Shown here piece after piece: positions 48,982 through 60,720 of a DNA stretch of 64,000 nt. The position numbers and the translations under genes were made by a program. Each line of letters starts with the position of its first letter. Position 1 is the stretch's first letter. Under the pieces are notes generated by a model that saw only the letters and a program-made list of their open reading frames with translations, did not search any database and had not been told where the DNA came from. The DNA is from Silene conica. Lineage: Eukaryota > Streptophyta > Magnoliopsida > Caryophyllales > Caryophyllaceae. The stretch spans positions 68,437,460 through 68,501,459 of the forward strand of contig CM055317.2 in the NCBI GenBank assembly GCA_029255685.2, in the 5' to 3' direction.

Positions 48982-51057
48982 GTAAATATCAAAATTTGTA
49001 GGTGAACTCTAGTAATAATTATTAGTAGTATAAGATGGGCAAAAGTAATTAAACATCCATCGAAATCGCGCAACAAATAGAGATTTATATACAATTCCAA
49101 ATATAGATTATTCAAATTCGATCATTCATCCAAAAGTGTAATCATAACAATATTATTATACTTCATGCGATATATTAACAATTCCTAATTCATGAGAAAT
49201 AAAATATAAAATGACCATTTAAAAAAGAACATTTATCCAAAAAAACATTGTGAGTTATAGAATAATAATATATTTGATGGAAATCAAAAAAATGATTTAA
49301 AGGCTTGAAAGGATTGGAATTGGAACAACAGATTGGAGAATATGAATCGGATTCTAACTAATTACTAATCGTGCATATTTTTATTATGAATATATTTATG
49401 ACACTATGATATGATATATTTATGTACATTGTACTTTAACACTTTGATTAAACAATTTGATCTCTAACCCGTTTGACAAAATAAAAATAGGACATAAGTA
49501 TTACAAAGGAGACCAACGTGTAGGAAAGAGTGAAAGACAATAATGTTACATGTCAATAACTTATTAAATATTTTTGTTTCCTTTCCATGTTTCAAATACA
49601 CCGTTGCAAAAAAGAAAAAAATCGGCAAAAATAAAAGAGTTATTCAAATCAAGAAAAAATCTGTAAAGAAGAAGATCCATAACTATTATTTTCAATCTCG
49701 TGCATTGTTATTTATATGTGAGTATGTCATCACCTATAATATTAATGTAAACACAAAAATAATAACTGCTAAGATTCTAATTGATTCAAAACATAATAAA
49801 AAAAAAAAAGAATAATTAACTTAGTTCTCCGCGTATACTTTACCTAGAATTTTTTGGACTAAAGGTGAAAATTTAACCTCCTGTAATATTAATATAAACA
49901 CACAAAAAACTAATAAGATTCTAGTTGATTCATAACATAATAAAAATAAGAAGCAAATAATTAATTTAGTTCTCTAGGTATACCTCACCAACCAATTTTT
50001 TTGACTAAAGATGAAAATTCATTCTACTGCAATATTAAAACAAACAAAAAAAAAATAATAAATAATAAACATAATAAAAATAAAAATAAAAACGAAATAA
50101 CTACTTTATTTTCCTATGTATACTTTAGTACTAATTTTTTGAATAAAGCTAAAATTAGGGTTGTTATAATAGTTATATATGAAACTTTTTGCAACTAATT
50201 CTCTCAAAATTTATGAATAGAACGAAGATAAAAAAATATGGAATATACAAACTGGGTATATATAGTAAATGAAAAAAAAGTTAAAAGGTCATTTCATTAA
50301 TTAAAGGAAACAATAGTTAACTAATAAAGGTAATAAATAACAAAAATTATGAGAGGAGATCAATGGTTATTTTTTTTTTTTTGTGTTTAAAGCTTATATT
50401 TTTTAATTTTCTTAACTTATATTTTTTTTTCTTAAACTGATAATCCATGTCACTTTTTTCGCTATGTCACATTTAAAGTTGTCATGTCACATTTAATTTT
50501 GTCATACCACACTTTTTAGGCTACCCTTTTAATTAGATTTTATAGATCATTTTTTTAGATAAATACTTTATAAATAACTTATCTTGGCACAAGATGATAA
50601 AAAACTATTTAATTTAGCGTTTTAATTACATTGTATAAGTATACTATTTATACAATATATTTTTCACTTATGATTACGGAGTAAATTTGTTACTTTTTAT
50701 ATTCCAAGAGAACTTTAATATTTTAGATAAGACGTTGAATAAATTCTAAAAATTATTATAGACAAAAGAATGAAAGGTAAAAAGTGTATTAGAAGATATT
50801 AACCTAACCTAATAATTTTACCTTTTAATATTTTTTTAGAGTGTGAAATATAATCATAGTTAAAATGTTTTAGTTTTTAGATCAATACTTTGTAAACAGC
50901 TTATGTTTACACCCAAGTACGCAACACTAAAAAAATTAATGTAATAATTAGCCTCTAAATTATATTAATGTAATAATTAGCCTCTAAATTATATTGTATA
51001 GATAGATGTATATAATTTAATCTTTATAGCAAAACAAAATAGTTGCATTATGTAAAT
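48982..51057. other. AT-rich intergenic sequence
   Basis: No gene recognised. Near 49640-50130 a phrase around AATATTAA.ACAAACACAAAAA...AACATAATAAAAA recurs about three times, and a second copy of the 46868 repeat lies at 50184-50549. Confidence 0.6.
50184..50549 (+). repeat. Dispersed AT-rich repeat, copy 2
   Basis: Diverged copy of 46868-47221 in the same orientation. Confidence 0.7.
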
Positions 51058-51449
51058 TTACACTAGTAGAAAAACATCAATTTGCGGCTCTTCATTTGAG
51101 GCGTTTTATTCAAACCGCCGCAAATAATAATTTGATTTATGAGATTTTGTTTTAACACCCATGTTATTTGAGGCGTTTGACAAAAAAACGCAGCAAATCC
51201 TTCTATTTGAGGCGTTTGGCAAAACACGCCGCAAATACTATTATTAAAAAAACAATGAAATCAATCATCTATTCATTTCTCGTTGCCTCTTCCCGTCAAA
51301 AATACTAACCCTAAATCCCAAATTTTATTTCATTTTTTCCTCTTTGTCTCCCTCATCATCACATACTCATTCCCTCTTAATCGATGGCGTTGACAAAGGG
51401 GATTTAGAGTGAAGTGTTAACCCTAATTTTCTGGTATTCAGACTTCAAT

Positions 51450-51742
51450 TAAAAAGAGAGAAAGAAGCAGCGAGCTCAATGGAGGGAGCAGCGTAGATTG
51501 GAGGAGAAGGCTAGGGATGAAGAAGCATTGGAGAGGAAAAAACGAATTGAATTGAAAGCGCAAGCAAGAGCCGAGTTTAAAGCTCGGAAAGAAGCATAGC
51601 AAAAGGAGAAGGTTAGTATCAAAGGAATTTTAAACCTAGTTTTGTTGTTACACATTTAACATGCTTTCAGTGGTTTTCATCATCGTTTATGATGTCGTGT
51701 AAGAGAGGGAGCAGCGGGAAAAGAAGGAAAAACGAGGAGTAA
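51450..51742 (+). pseudogene. Captured coding fragment, charged coiled coil
   Basis: A frame from about 51452 to TAG at 51599 reads a Glu/Lys/Arg-rich helix (WREQRRLEEKARDEEALERK). After a donor-like GAGAAG/GTTAGT it is followed by another segment EREQREKKEKRG at about 51702-51740. Source gene not recognised. The in-frame TAG, if not spliced out, makes it broken. Confidence 0.45.
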
Positions 51743-51796
51743 TTCTTAACCAAGCTCATCGTTTCATGAGAATTTTATGTGATTGAATATGTTGCA

Positions 51797-52605
51797 GAGA
51801 GACCATCCCTGGCACTACCTGCAGTGTAATACCTGCAAGAAGTCGTATTATGGTAACGAGTCGCATATTGATCTTACCATTGGCAGTGGTTCCAAGGACT
51901 ATGTTGAATCAATGCCACCAGTGACGGAGTTTTTCAGGTACGGTCCCTTGTTGCTGTTTTTGCGCGTTTCATGTAAGTAGATTAATTTAACTGTTTATAT
52001 TCCTGTTGCAGTGCTCCAGCCATGTCATATCTATACAGAGGGGGTGGCGCCTAAATTTGGGTTGGGTGGCTATCCTGGCCCTGACAGAGAGGTGATTTGG
52101 TCACTGCTTCTTTGTTATATTCTCCGAGCTTAGCTAGACGACATTGTAGGGATTATTTTTTTACCTGGTGGTCTTGGGTAGCTGAATTTGATCACAGTTG
52201 TAGAACTGCAATTGTTTGATGACATTGTAAGAATATGATTGGATTCAAGATTACTCCATTAGCTTAACCACCAACAATTACCATGTTACATATACATAAC
52301 GAGTTTACGTTGAGTTTGGGCATTTGGTTTGGATAAGAAATAAGGCAGTCATGAAGTTATAGTATTTGGCTTATTTTCTTGGTTGCAGTTTGAAATGGCG
52401 GAAGAGTACTTCAAGCCAGTTTTTTAGGTGGAAACATTATCGATGCGATGTTAGCTGTGGGAGTGGGGTATTCTCAAGACGTTTTGCAAAGAGTGAATTA
52501 TTTTCTCTTGTAGTTGCACTAGACTACTCAATAGACTTGTTTTACTGCTGTCTGCCTCGCCATTGAGATGTTGAAAAGCTAATAGGGAAAGTCAGGCCAC
52601 TGCCC
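51797..52605 (+). pseudogene. Captured fragment of a plastid-type SAM-dependent methyltransferase gene
   Basis: Three exons of a gene like the uncharacterised chloroplast methyltransferases of Arabidopsis (At1g78140/At2g41040 type). Exon A, 51797-51937, has HPWHYLQCNTCKKSYYGNES (zinc-ribbon-like C-x-x-C) and a normal donor. Exon B, 52012-52091, corresponds to the FGLGGYPGPDRE part. Exon C, from 52389, begins FEMAEEYFKPV; then a small frameshift near 52425-52440 precedes SCGSGVFSRRFAKSELFSLV (SAM motif I) and VALDYS. The frame ends at TGA 52564-52566. The introns and splice sites are kept, so the sequence was acquired as DNA, not as cDNA. The catalytic domain beyond motif I is missing, so no enzyme is expected. 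Confidence 0.78.
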
Positions 52606-54370
52606 GACATAAGTCCTGTTCGACTTTGATTGCTTTTTCATCTCAATGGATGTTGTCAACATATTACACATGTTATTGGATGTTATTTAATGTTTGGTTG
52701 TTAATTACCCGTGCTTGGAGAAGAGGAAAATAAATTAGTAACTCACTGATTCTTGCAGGTAAGGGATCTTCCTAAAATTATTCAAGCTGATTTTGCCAGG
52801 ACACCGTATTTCTATTTTAGTCCTCAAGAAGGTAATTGCTCACCTTTGTTATGTCTTTGGTGCTTCTCCAGTCCGCTCGTGATGAGTATTATTATCTCTC
52901 TTTAGTGTTGCATTTGCACCCTCTTACAGAAATTGCGAGTTGCGTCTATTGCATATTTGACGAGGGAGTATTGAGTTATGAGTTGCGTCTATCACTCTGA
53001 CCCTCTGAGGTGGTTTAGGATACAGTTGCTGGTCTTTTTTTTTCTGAAGGGATATGGTCATGGTCTTTGGCTGTACCCTTTTACTTTCAATTCAGTTTGC
53101 ATATTATTTGAGGCCTCTTCTTTGGCTTCCCGTGGATGATGCCACACCGATATATGGAGTATTATTTAAAGAAGGATTTAGCATTTAAGATTAACGGATA
53201 TGAAAATTCGACAGACAGTAGATGATCGTCTCCCTGTCTCAGGAAACCACCCATGTTTCATGTCCTTTACCGTATACTTTCAGTTGTTGCTCCTGTTTTA
53301 TGCTCAAAGAAGTGTGTTCTTTGTTGGACTAGTTTTACTATCCTTCATCTCAAACAATTCTTTACGTTTTCCTTTTTGTACTTGGTATCCTACTTTTATA
53401 TGTTTTCCTTTGAATAAAATGCAGTGACTAGTTACTACAAGGGAGCTTTGGTTCCCTTCATATTGTTATGTCAGGTTTTATTTGTAGTTCAGACGTTGGG
53501 GAATTATTGGTTGGCCTAAGCAACTCTGGCCTCATCAAAATGGCACTCGCCTGTTAGTTCAGGAATAAGGTTCCGCTGGTGAGTATGTCATTACCACATT
53601 TTGCTTTCATGGCAAACTTATTACTCTGTTTATCTATCTAAATCTTCTCACGACTTTTATTGATGGCTGTAGATTTTCCTATGATCTGCACTATTGATGG
53701 CTGTAGATTGTAGCAGAGAATACAAGCTACTGTCAATTAAGGAATAAGAATTAGTAGTGGATGGCTACGTGCAGAAAGTTTGGGTATGGTTGATCTAATG
53801 ATCAGGAACTTGCAGGATTTCTGGGTGAGCAGTTCTTTCGTGACTTCTCTGGCATGGGATAATTGCAGGCCTGTTCAGTGAATTTTGTGGCGGTAACTGC
53901 TGGCAGTTTGGAATGGCAGTGCAAATGGATGCAGAAGACCAGGCAATAGAATGAATGTGATGGGGCTGACAGTGCAGCAGGTGCATGTCAGGAACTCCAG
54001 GACTACTACTGGGTCTTTATTTTTGGGTTGCAGCAGATTCATTTTTTGGGCTGGTTTGATGTAACAGTGACCACAAGTGCAGGAATAGACAGAATGTGTG
54101 AGTTGCTTGAATAGATCAAGAGTCTTCTCCGAAGCAGATAAACACAAGCCGAGCTACAGCCTATAATTTGCATCTGATATAGAACTCCTTGTAATTTTTG
54201 TAACTTTGGTTTTTGATATATACTAGTATACTACTTACATTTCATCCAAAAAACAATCATGTAAAATTCTCTTGTAAAAAAATGCATTTGAGAGTTATTA
54301 TATTTAAATAACTTTTTTTCCATAATTTCATTTGTAAAAAACCAAAAAAAAAAAAAAAATTTTTTTTTTT
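52606..54370. other. Remainder of the CACTA interior
   Basis: Moderate GC, with exon-like islands: for example, 52760-52831 between a TTGCAG acceptor and a GAAG/GTAATT donor. I cannot assign them. They may be further parts of the captured gene or of another host gene. Confidence 0.45.
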
Positions 54371-54980
54371 TTTTTTTCAGTCACCTATTTGCGGCGTTTT
54401 TCTCAAAAAACGCCTCAAATAGAGGTTCTATTTGCGGCGCTTTTTAGAAAAACGCCTCAAATAGAGGTTTTATTTGCGGCGTTTTTTTCCGCCGCAAATA
54501 ACTTTTTTTATTTGCGGCCCCCTTATTTGCTGCTACTGCTAAAACGCCGCAAATGGGCCTTAATATGACGCCGCAAAAAGGTATTATTCTACTAGTGTTA
54601 CATTGATGTGTTTTTAATTTGGGGATTACCTTATTCTAACAATGAACACGTAAATTTTAAATTTAGTATGCATTTTGTTTTATTACTTGTTAAATTTATT
54701 AAAAATTAAGAGTTTAAACTTTATTCATTATTATGCTATTTAAAATTTTGATATGCATTTAGTGCTTGTAAATTCATTAGTTTTTTATTTTATTTTCTTT
54801 AAAATAATGATATTATGCTATTTAAAAAACTTGGTATGCATTTAATGCTAGTAAATTAATTAGTTTTTTTTAAAAAAAAAATAATGATGATGATGTAGCT
54901 TGCTAGAATTCCTTAAAAGTGAAATGGTGAAATGTGGTGCTTTGTCTTGCCTTTTCATTATATTATACTTCCTCCATTTA

Positions 54981-55631
54981 AGGGGTCGTTTGGTTCAAAG
55001 TTTGGGAATAGAATGGATTGTGATGAGAATCCAGGGTGGAATGGAGTTAGAACCCCGTACCTTTTAATACTTGTTTGGTTTGATTTGTAATGGATTCAAT
55101 CTCCAATTCACTTATAATTTCAACCTCACAATTTTTTTAAAATTTTTACACGTTTTAATTAATCAAATACCATAAATTCACTTAAGACGAAAGTATCCGT
55201 CTCAACCTCACAATGAATCCAAATCAACTATATTACACGTTTTAATTTGTTTAGTAAATCGTTATAGGCCTTTATATTGAAAAAAAAGACAATAACATAC
55301 ATGTATTATTGAAACTAATCATATTTATATATATCCATGAACAATTACAAGTAAGTTATCTTATAAAAGCAAAAAAATTATAATGGAAAAAAGTAGGAGA
55401 TGAAGACTTACATGAACAATAGCAATTTGAGGTTTTTTTTTGTCTTTCTTAATTTTAGGGTTTGTATCAAGGGGGATTGGATTTAGAAACTTGGGGAAAG
55501 ACTAGAGTATGTGATTCCAAGGGGTTGTGGTGGATTTAGAATCCATTGGGTTTCTAAATCCATTCCAAAAGTCCCCAACCAAACACTTGAATGGGTAATA
55601 TCCATTCCATACCCCCCAACCAAACCCCCCC
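54981..55631. mobile_element. MITE, PIF/Harbinger-like (651 bp)
   Basis: The left end AGGGGTCGTTTGGTTC and inverted right end GGGGGGGTTTGGTTGG both run on to GGAATAGAATGG / GGTATGGAATGG. They are flanked by TTA (54978-54980 and 55632-55634). It is related to the element at 14283-14569 but twice as long. Confidence 0.8.
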
Positions 55632-56231
55632 TTATTTTTTTCCCATTTCATATTGCACATGGATTAAGGTATCTATTAAAAAAATGATAAAGTAATTAAA
55701 GGAAGGTAATAAGTGGGGTTAGTAATGAAAAGAGGGTATTTTTTCTAATAAAAAAATGCTAAAGTTGTCATTTGGTTGTCTAAAATAGGAAAGAAAAGAA
55801 ATGGGAAGAAAATAAGTAATTTGCCAAATAAGGGAAATGAGAAGAAAATGGAGGAAATGGAGGAAATATATAGAATTGAAAGAATTAGGTTAGAACTTTT
55901 TTCGAGGTAATGGCAAAAATATATGGAAAATATTATGTAAAATGTATTGTACTCAATACAAAAAGGCTACACATACACAATGTGTATGGAATTTTGATGA
56001 GCTCCATTTTGGTCATCATTTCCTTTACATTTTCATTGTTTTCGGTCGCGATTCGACCTCGATTTGCGTGCCTTTAGATGTTTTTACGTCCGTTGCCTCG
56101 TATATTCCTATTATGTTCACTTTTTGTAGGTATTACGGCGGGGACGAAGAAATGAGAGAAATCGAGACGAATTTGGAGCGTTTTTATGAAGATTTGTGAA
56201 GAAAGGATGAAGAAGCCTTCCCAGGCCTTCC

Positions 56232-56655
56232 CAGCTGGTCCTCCACCGGCAGCCGGCAGGCCGGCTGGGGAGCTGTGTCTTGACTTTTGACGAATTATGT
56301 AGAAGTTTGCAGACCATTGAGAATGCATCCCCAGCCGGTGGCCAACCGGCAGCCGGCTGACCGGCTGGGATCCGCTCACCATTTCCTACATTGCCATCAA
56401 GTCAGACCTTGTGGATTGCATCCCCAGCCGGTGGACAACCGGCAGCCGGTACACCGGCTGGCAGTACCTGGGCATGAAGAAAAAGAAGAGAAAAAAATCA
56501 GAACTGAAGAATAGGCTTCCCAGCCGGTGCCAGACCGGCAGCCGGCCGGTCGGCTGGGAACGCATGCTCTTTGGAGAAAAACGAAGAAAAAAATCAGAAG
56601 TCCTCACTTGGACTCTCAGCCGGTCCCAGACCGGCAGCCGGTCGACCGGCTGGGA
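56232..56655 (+). repeat. Five CCGG palindrome modules in U3 (solo LTR at 55995)
   Basis: Modules near 56232, 56330, 56428, 56520 and 56618 (spacing 92-98 bp), each about 38 bp. The most regular form is CCAGCCGGT, five to six bases, ACCGGCAGCCGGT, two bases, ACCGGCTGGG. The last module ends 25 bp before the TATA box. Confidence 0.93.
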
Positions 56656-56679
56656 GACCTTTTTCGTATTTTCGAGCCC

Positions 56680-56686
56680 TATATAA
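56680..56686 (+). promoter_or_regulatory. LTR TATA box
   Basis: TATATAA followed by ACCCGCACTTGAG, conserved with the other two LTRs of the family. Confidence 0.65.
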
Positions 56687-57764
56687 ACCCGCACTTGAGA
56701 CAACTTAAAAGGCACGCATTCTTAAGCTTATTTTAGGGTTTATACTGTTTTATTACTCTAGACTTAGACTCAAAAAAAACTCTCTTAATATTTTAATCTT
56801 CCTTAGATCTTTATTTAATCTTTCAATATTAGTTAATCCTCACTTAGTAATTCTCTTAGCTTTGTTCTTGGGCAATTTTAGAAGATTTTTATTGAGTTGT
56901 AATTTGAGGGTTTGAGAAAATCTTCCAAGTTGTAATCCAAGTTCCTTGCTTTTTTCCTTATTATTGGTATAATCTTCCTAATCTCTACTTTGTCTTTGCA
57001 TTTTGTTTTAGTTTTGCTTGTTCAATTATTTACTCTCATTAATTTCCACCATGTTTAGCATTAATACTTTATTTGTTCAAGTTTATTCCTTAGCCATGTG
57101 TGAGTAGTCTTATTCTAGGGTTAGGGGGTTTGCTTGGGTAGTTAGTAGCCATGAAAATTGCCTAGAGTTAGTCTTGTTTGCTTCTTTGGTTAAGTTTTCG
57201 CATCTTGCATGTTATGTGTTTGATGAAATGCCTCAACGACGGTTGGGTGTTAGTCTTCACTTTGTTTGCTTTAGACGAAAGTCTTGGGGTTTCATGAGCA
57301 TGCTTGTGTGTTAGGTTAGCTTGGTTTGTAGCGAAAGCTAGGACTAGACTCGACCTAAGGGTTTGTCAACTCGAGAGAAGAGACAACCCTAGACCTACCA
57401 TAGAAGTGATACAAGACCGTTATCTTACGTTTGGCTACCGACTTACCTAGGTGACCCCCGACACCCTAGTCCTCTTTATCATCAACTTCATCTAGATTTA
57501 CTTGCTTTAGTAGTTAATTAGTTTTTCCAAACCAAAACCTTTTACCCCGACTCATACTAAAATTAAAGCATAAATATACAACTTCCCCACCGTCTTTTGG
57601 GTTCGACCCTAAATTATACTACTTAATTTGGGAGTTTATAAATTGTTTTTGATGCCGGTATCGACGACAAAAACCGGTCATCAAATTTTCATACACAAAC
57701 CAATACGGGATTGACACGTGGCAGACATTAGTTAGTTAGGCTTAATTAGTTTAGGGTTAGGTTA

Positions 57765-57895
57765 GTCATTTAACAAATGTAGTAAACATGTTTTATAGTA
57801 AAGGTTAAAAATGTTGTTGATGGGATTTGAACCCAGAACCTTTGGTTAAGGTGTACTAGTTATTACCACTATGTCAAATTCATCTTGTTGTTTAT
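57765..57895 (-). other. tRNA-like module in the MULE, left side
   Basis: On the minus strand, GTGGTAATAACTAGTAC is followed by GGGTTCAAATCC (rc of 57823-57834, a B-box). No full cloverleaf is evident. Confidence 0.5.
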
Positions 57896-58918
57896 TTTGC
57901 ACATTATTTATACTTATTAAATAACTTAACTAATCAATTTACCTAAAATAATCTAATCAACCGTGATTAAGTTCATCAAAACTTAATCGTGATCGAGATT
58001 AGAATCCATGATCAATTGATGAACACAAATATAATTTAACTAATCAATTTACCCTAAAATAATTATATTAATCAAAACATTAATCAAATCGTCAAATTAA
58101 ATTTAGATAATCCTAAATTCAATCCTCAAATTAAAATTAGACTAACACTAAATTAATTTGATTAATAATCAAGATCAACACTAAATATGATGATGAAACC
58201 TTTTTTTTTTTTTAAATCATCAAGTCGTATTAGATCAACTAATTCGATCAATTGATTAACCCTAATTGAATTCCCTTAAGGCAAATTAGCTTAACCCGAA
58301 ATTAATTGATGAACCCTAAATTAGGTTAGGGTGAAATTAGTTGAAAAAGGCAATAAAAAGGGAACAAATTAATTGATGAACCCTAAATTGTAGCTATTAT
58401 ATTGTTTACATAATTAAAAAGTTTATTTAATTATAAAGATTTATTAGGTTTAGTTTATGAAAGATTTATGTGTATAATATCTTTTACTTTTTTAAGCTTT
58501 TCATTTAACCATATCTTTTACATTATATCAAATCTTTTCCATTTATTTATATTTTCATATTTTTCAAATTATTTTTCCTGATTTTTAATTATCAAAAAAA
58601 AAAATCACGTTTTATTTTTATACTTTCTCATATTTCGTTTAATTTAATGATAGAAAAATTAAAATAAATATTATAATATAAGGAAAGCATTTTTCCGAAA
58701 TTATATAAAAAATTAAAAAGTGAACGATATTATACACTTAATCCTTTCCTAAAATCGAGGTAACAATAATTTGTTTTAAAAAGAAAAGTTTCTAATATGT
58801 TAACAAAATATACAAAATTACAAAATTGGAAAAAAAAGTTTAGGCGATTTTTTTTTAGAAACTAAAAATATTTTAACTAGTTAAAAAACAATATATAAAA
58901 ACATAGTTAATAAATAGA

Positions 58919-58981
58919 TGTGCTAATACTCCCTTGTAACACAACCTGTGTTCGAACCTTGATCACAACACTTTTTTTTTC
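58919..58981 (+). other. tRNA-like module 2 in the MULE, with T-run
   Basis: GTGCTAATACTCC, then B-box-like GTTCGAACC (58950-58958), then a T-run from about 58973, the form of a Pol III terminator. Confidence 0.5.
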
Positions 58982-59509
58982 CTTTTTCGCTTTCATATTT
59001 TTTGCACTTTGCTTGATCGAAATTAGTTAATTTTTGGCGTACAATTTAATTTTAGGCTAATTTTGTAACGTGCTACATTTTTTATATTTTACCCCTAATT
59101 TTGATTTTTTTTGAATTTAACACCATTGGCGCAAAATGAATTCATTAACGATTACAATTAAACTAAATCTGACATATCATGTAAATAGTACTCCGTAATA
59201 AATTATATTGATTATAGCATATAAAATAAAGTTAAAATCACCATTTTATGTACGCAAATATGTTTCTACTAATAAATTAAACCGATCAAAACTTAAATTC
59301 AATATCTGTGCATATACGTATTAAGTTATACCGATTATAATTTCGAAATCCGACATTTCATGTTAACATATTCCTAAATTATATTGGTGGTAGCCTATAA
59401 AATAAAGTTGAAATCAATAGTTTATGTTAATACGTACTTAGTTAAATCGATTATATCAGAAAAACATTATTATATGTAAATATGTTATATGTTATAGTTT
59501 AGGGTTTCT

Positions 59510-59888
59510 AAATTTTAATTGAGGGTTTAGGATTTCTACATTTAGGGGTTAGGGTTGCTGAATTTATAATTGAGGGTTGAGGATTTCTAAATTTAGGGGT
59601 TAGGGTTTAAAAATTTATAATTGAGCGTTTCAGGTTTCTAATTATAATTGAGGGTTTAGGGTTTCTAAATTTAGTGGTTAGGGTTTCTAAATTACTAATT
59701 GAGGGTTTAAGGTTTCTAATTTTAGGGGTTAGGGTTTCTAAATTAATAATTGAGGGTTTAAGGTTTCTAATTTTAGGGGTTAGGGTTTCTAAATTAATAA
59801 TTGAGGGTTTAAGGTTTCTAATTTTAGGGGTTAGGGTTTCTAAATTAATAGTTGAGGATTTAAGGTTTCTAATTTTAGGGGTTAGGAC
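59510..59888 (+). repeat. 51-bp minisatellite with telomere-like GGGTTTA units
   Basis: About seven tandem copies; the later ones (from about 59690) are nearly identical. Each unit contains TTAGGGTTTCTAAATTAATA, GAGGGTTTAAGG and TTTTAGGGGTTAGGG. Since 51 is a multiple of three, repetitive ORFs appear on both strands; these are not genes. Confidence 0.92.
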
Positions 59889-60526
59889 TTTTCGAGACAA
59901 GCTTAGTTAAACTTTAAATCCGACATTTTATGTAAATAGACCTATTTTATATAGCCTAAAATACGTTTTTTTTTATGAAAATACGTTAAAATTATATCAA
60001 TCATACGTTTCTAAATTAAGGTGTTAGGATTGGTATAATTTTAACGTATTTGCATAAAAAAACGTATTATATACTCTAGGGTTTCTAAATTAAGGTGTTA
60101 GGTTTTTTAAAACCGACCATGCCTTAAAAACGTTATTTTATTTAAATATGTAATAAGTTATACCAATTATAGATTATATCCGACAATCCATGTAAATAGA
60201 CCAAATTTATATAGCTTATAATATGTTTTTTTATGCAAATACGTTAAAATTATACCAATCATAGCTTAAAACCGATATTTCATGAAAATACGTTAAAGTT
60301 ATAGTCTAGGGTTGCTAAATTCTTTGATAGGTTTACTAAAACGGCTCATGCCTTAAATTTTTTTTTTATTTTACTACGTAATAAGTTATACCGATTATAG
60401 ATCATATCGGACATTTCATATAAATAGACTTAATCTATATAGCCGAAAATATGTTTTTCATGCAGATACGTTAAAATACGTTAAATTATGGATGGAAAAT
60501 GATAATATAAGAATATGTAATTACTA

Positions 60527-60720
60527 AATTGATGTGTTAATATCCTTGGTTACTTGGTTATGAAACTTCATGCATAGTATTGGCTTCTACACTGACGCGG
60601 GTTCGAACCCCCATAAGAACTTTTTTTTTCGACTTAATAATCAGCTTCGAACCCCCATAATAACTTTTTTTTTCGACTTAATAATCAGCTTTAGTCTTTA
60701 GACCATAAATTTGGTATTCA
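60527..60720 (+). other. tRNA-like module 3 in the MULE, with duplicated tail
   Basis: GGTTACTTGGTTATGAAAC (A-box-like) and GGGTTCGAACCCCC (B-box, 60599-60612), then T9. The piece from CTTCGAACCCCCATAA through the T-run and CGACTTAATAATCAGC is then repeated in tandem. Confidence 0.55.

Larger units (their letters stand above)
51061..54597 (+). mobile_element. CACTA element (3537 bp) carrying captured gene fragments
   Basis: The left end CACTAGTAGAAAAACATC and inverted right end CACTAGTAGAATAATACC are flanked by a perfect 3-bp duplication TTA (51058-51060 and 54598-54600). Subterminal TTTGCGGCG / AACGCC units (51080-51235 and 54380-54570) form palindromic arrays different in sequence from those of the other CACTA element. 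No transposase gene is present; the interior instead holds pieces of host genes with introns (51450-52605). Confidence 0.93.
55995..57683 (+). mobile_element. Solo LTR of the Athila-like family (1689 bp)
   Basis: Starts TGATGAGCTCC and ends CCGGTCATCA; flanked by a perfect 5-bp duplication AATTT (55990-55994 and 57684-57688). It is homologous to the LTRs at 47238 and 21363. It inserted 36 bp inside the left terminal repeat of the MULE at 55959-62590. TATA box at 56680-56686. Confidence 0.95.

Noticed and set aside
56232..56655. Palindromic repeats with regular spacing resembling a CRISPR array
   Set aside because: Repeats are variable, the context is a plant LTR with a TSD, and there are no cas genes. 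They are LTR modules.
59510..59888. Interstitial telomere
   Set aside because: The GGGTTTA-like stretches are parts of a longer 51-bp unit, not consecutive heptamers.
59607..59910. Repetitive ORFs on both strands
   Set aside because: The 51-bp repeat unit is a multiple of three, so any frame without a stop stays open. There is no sign of coding.
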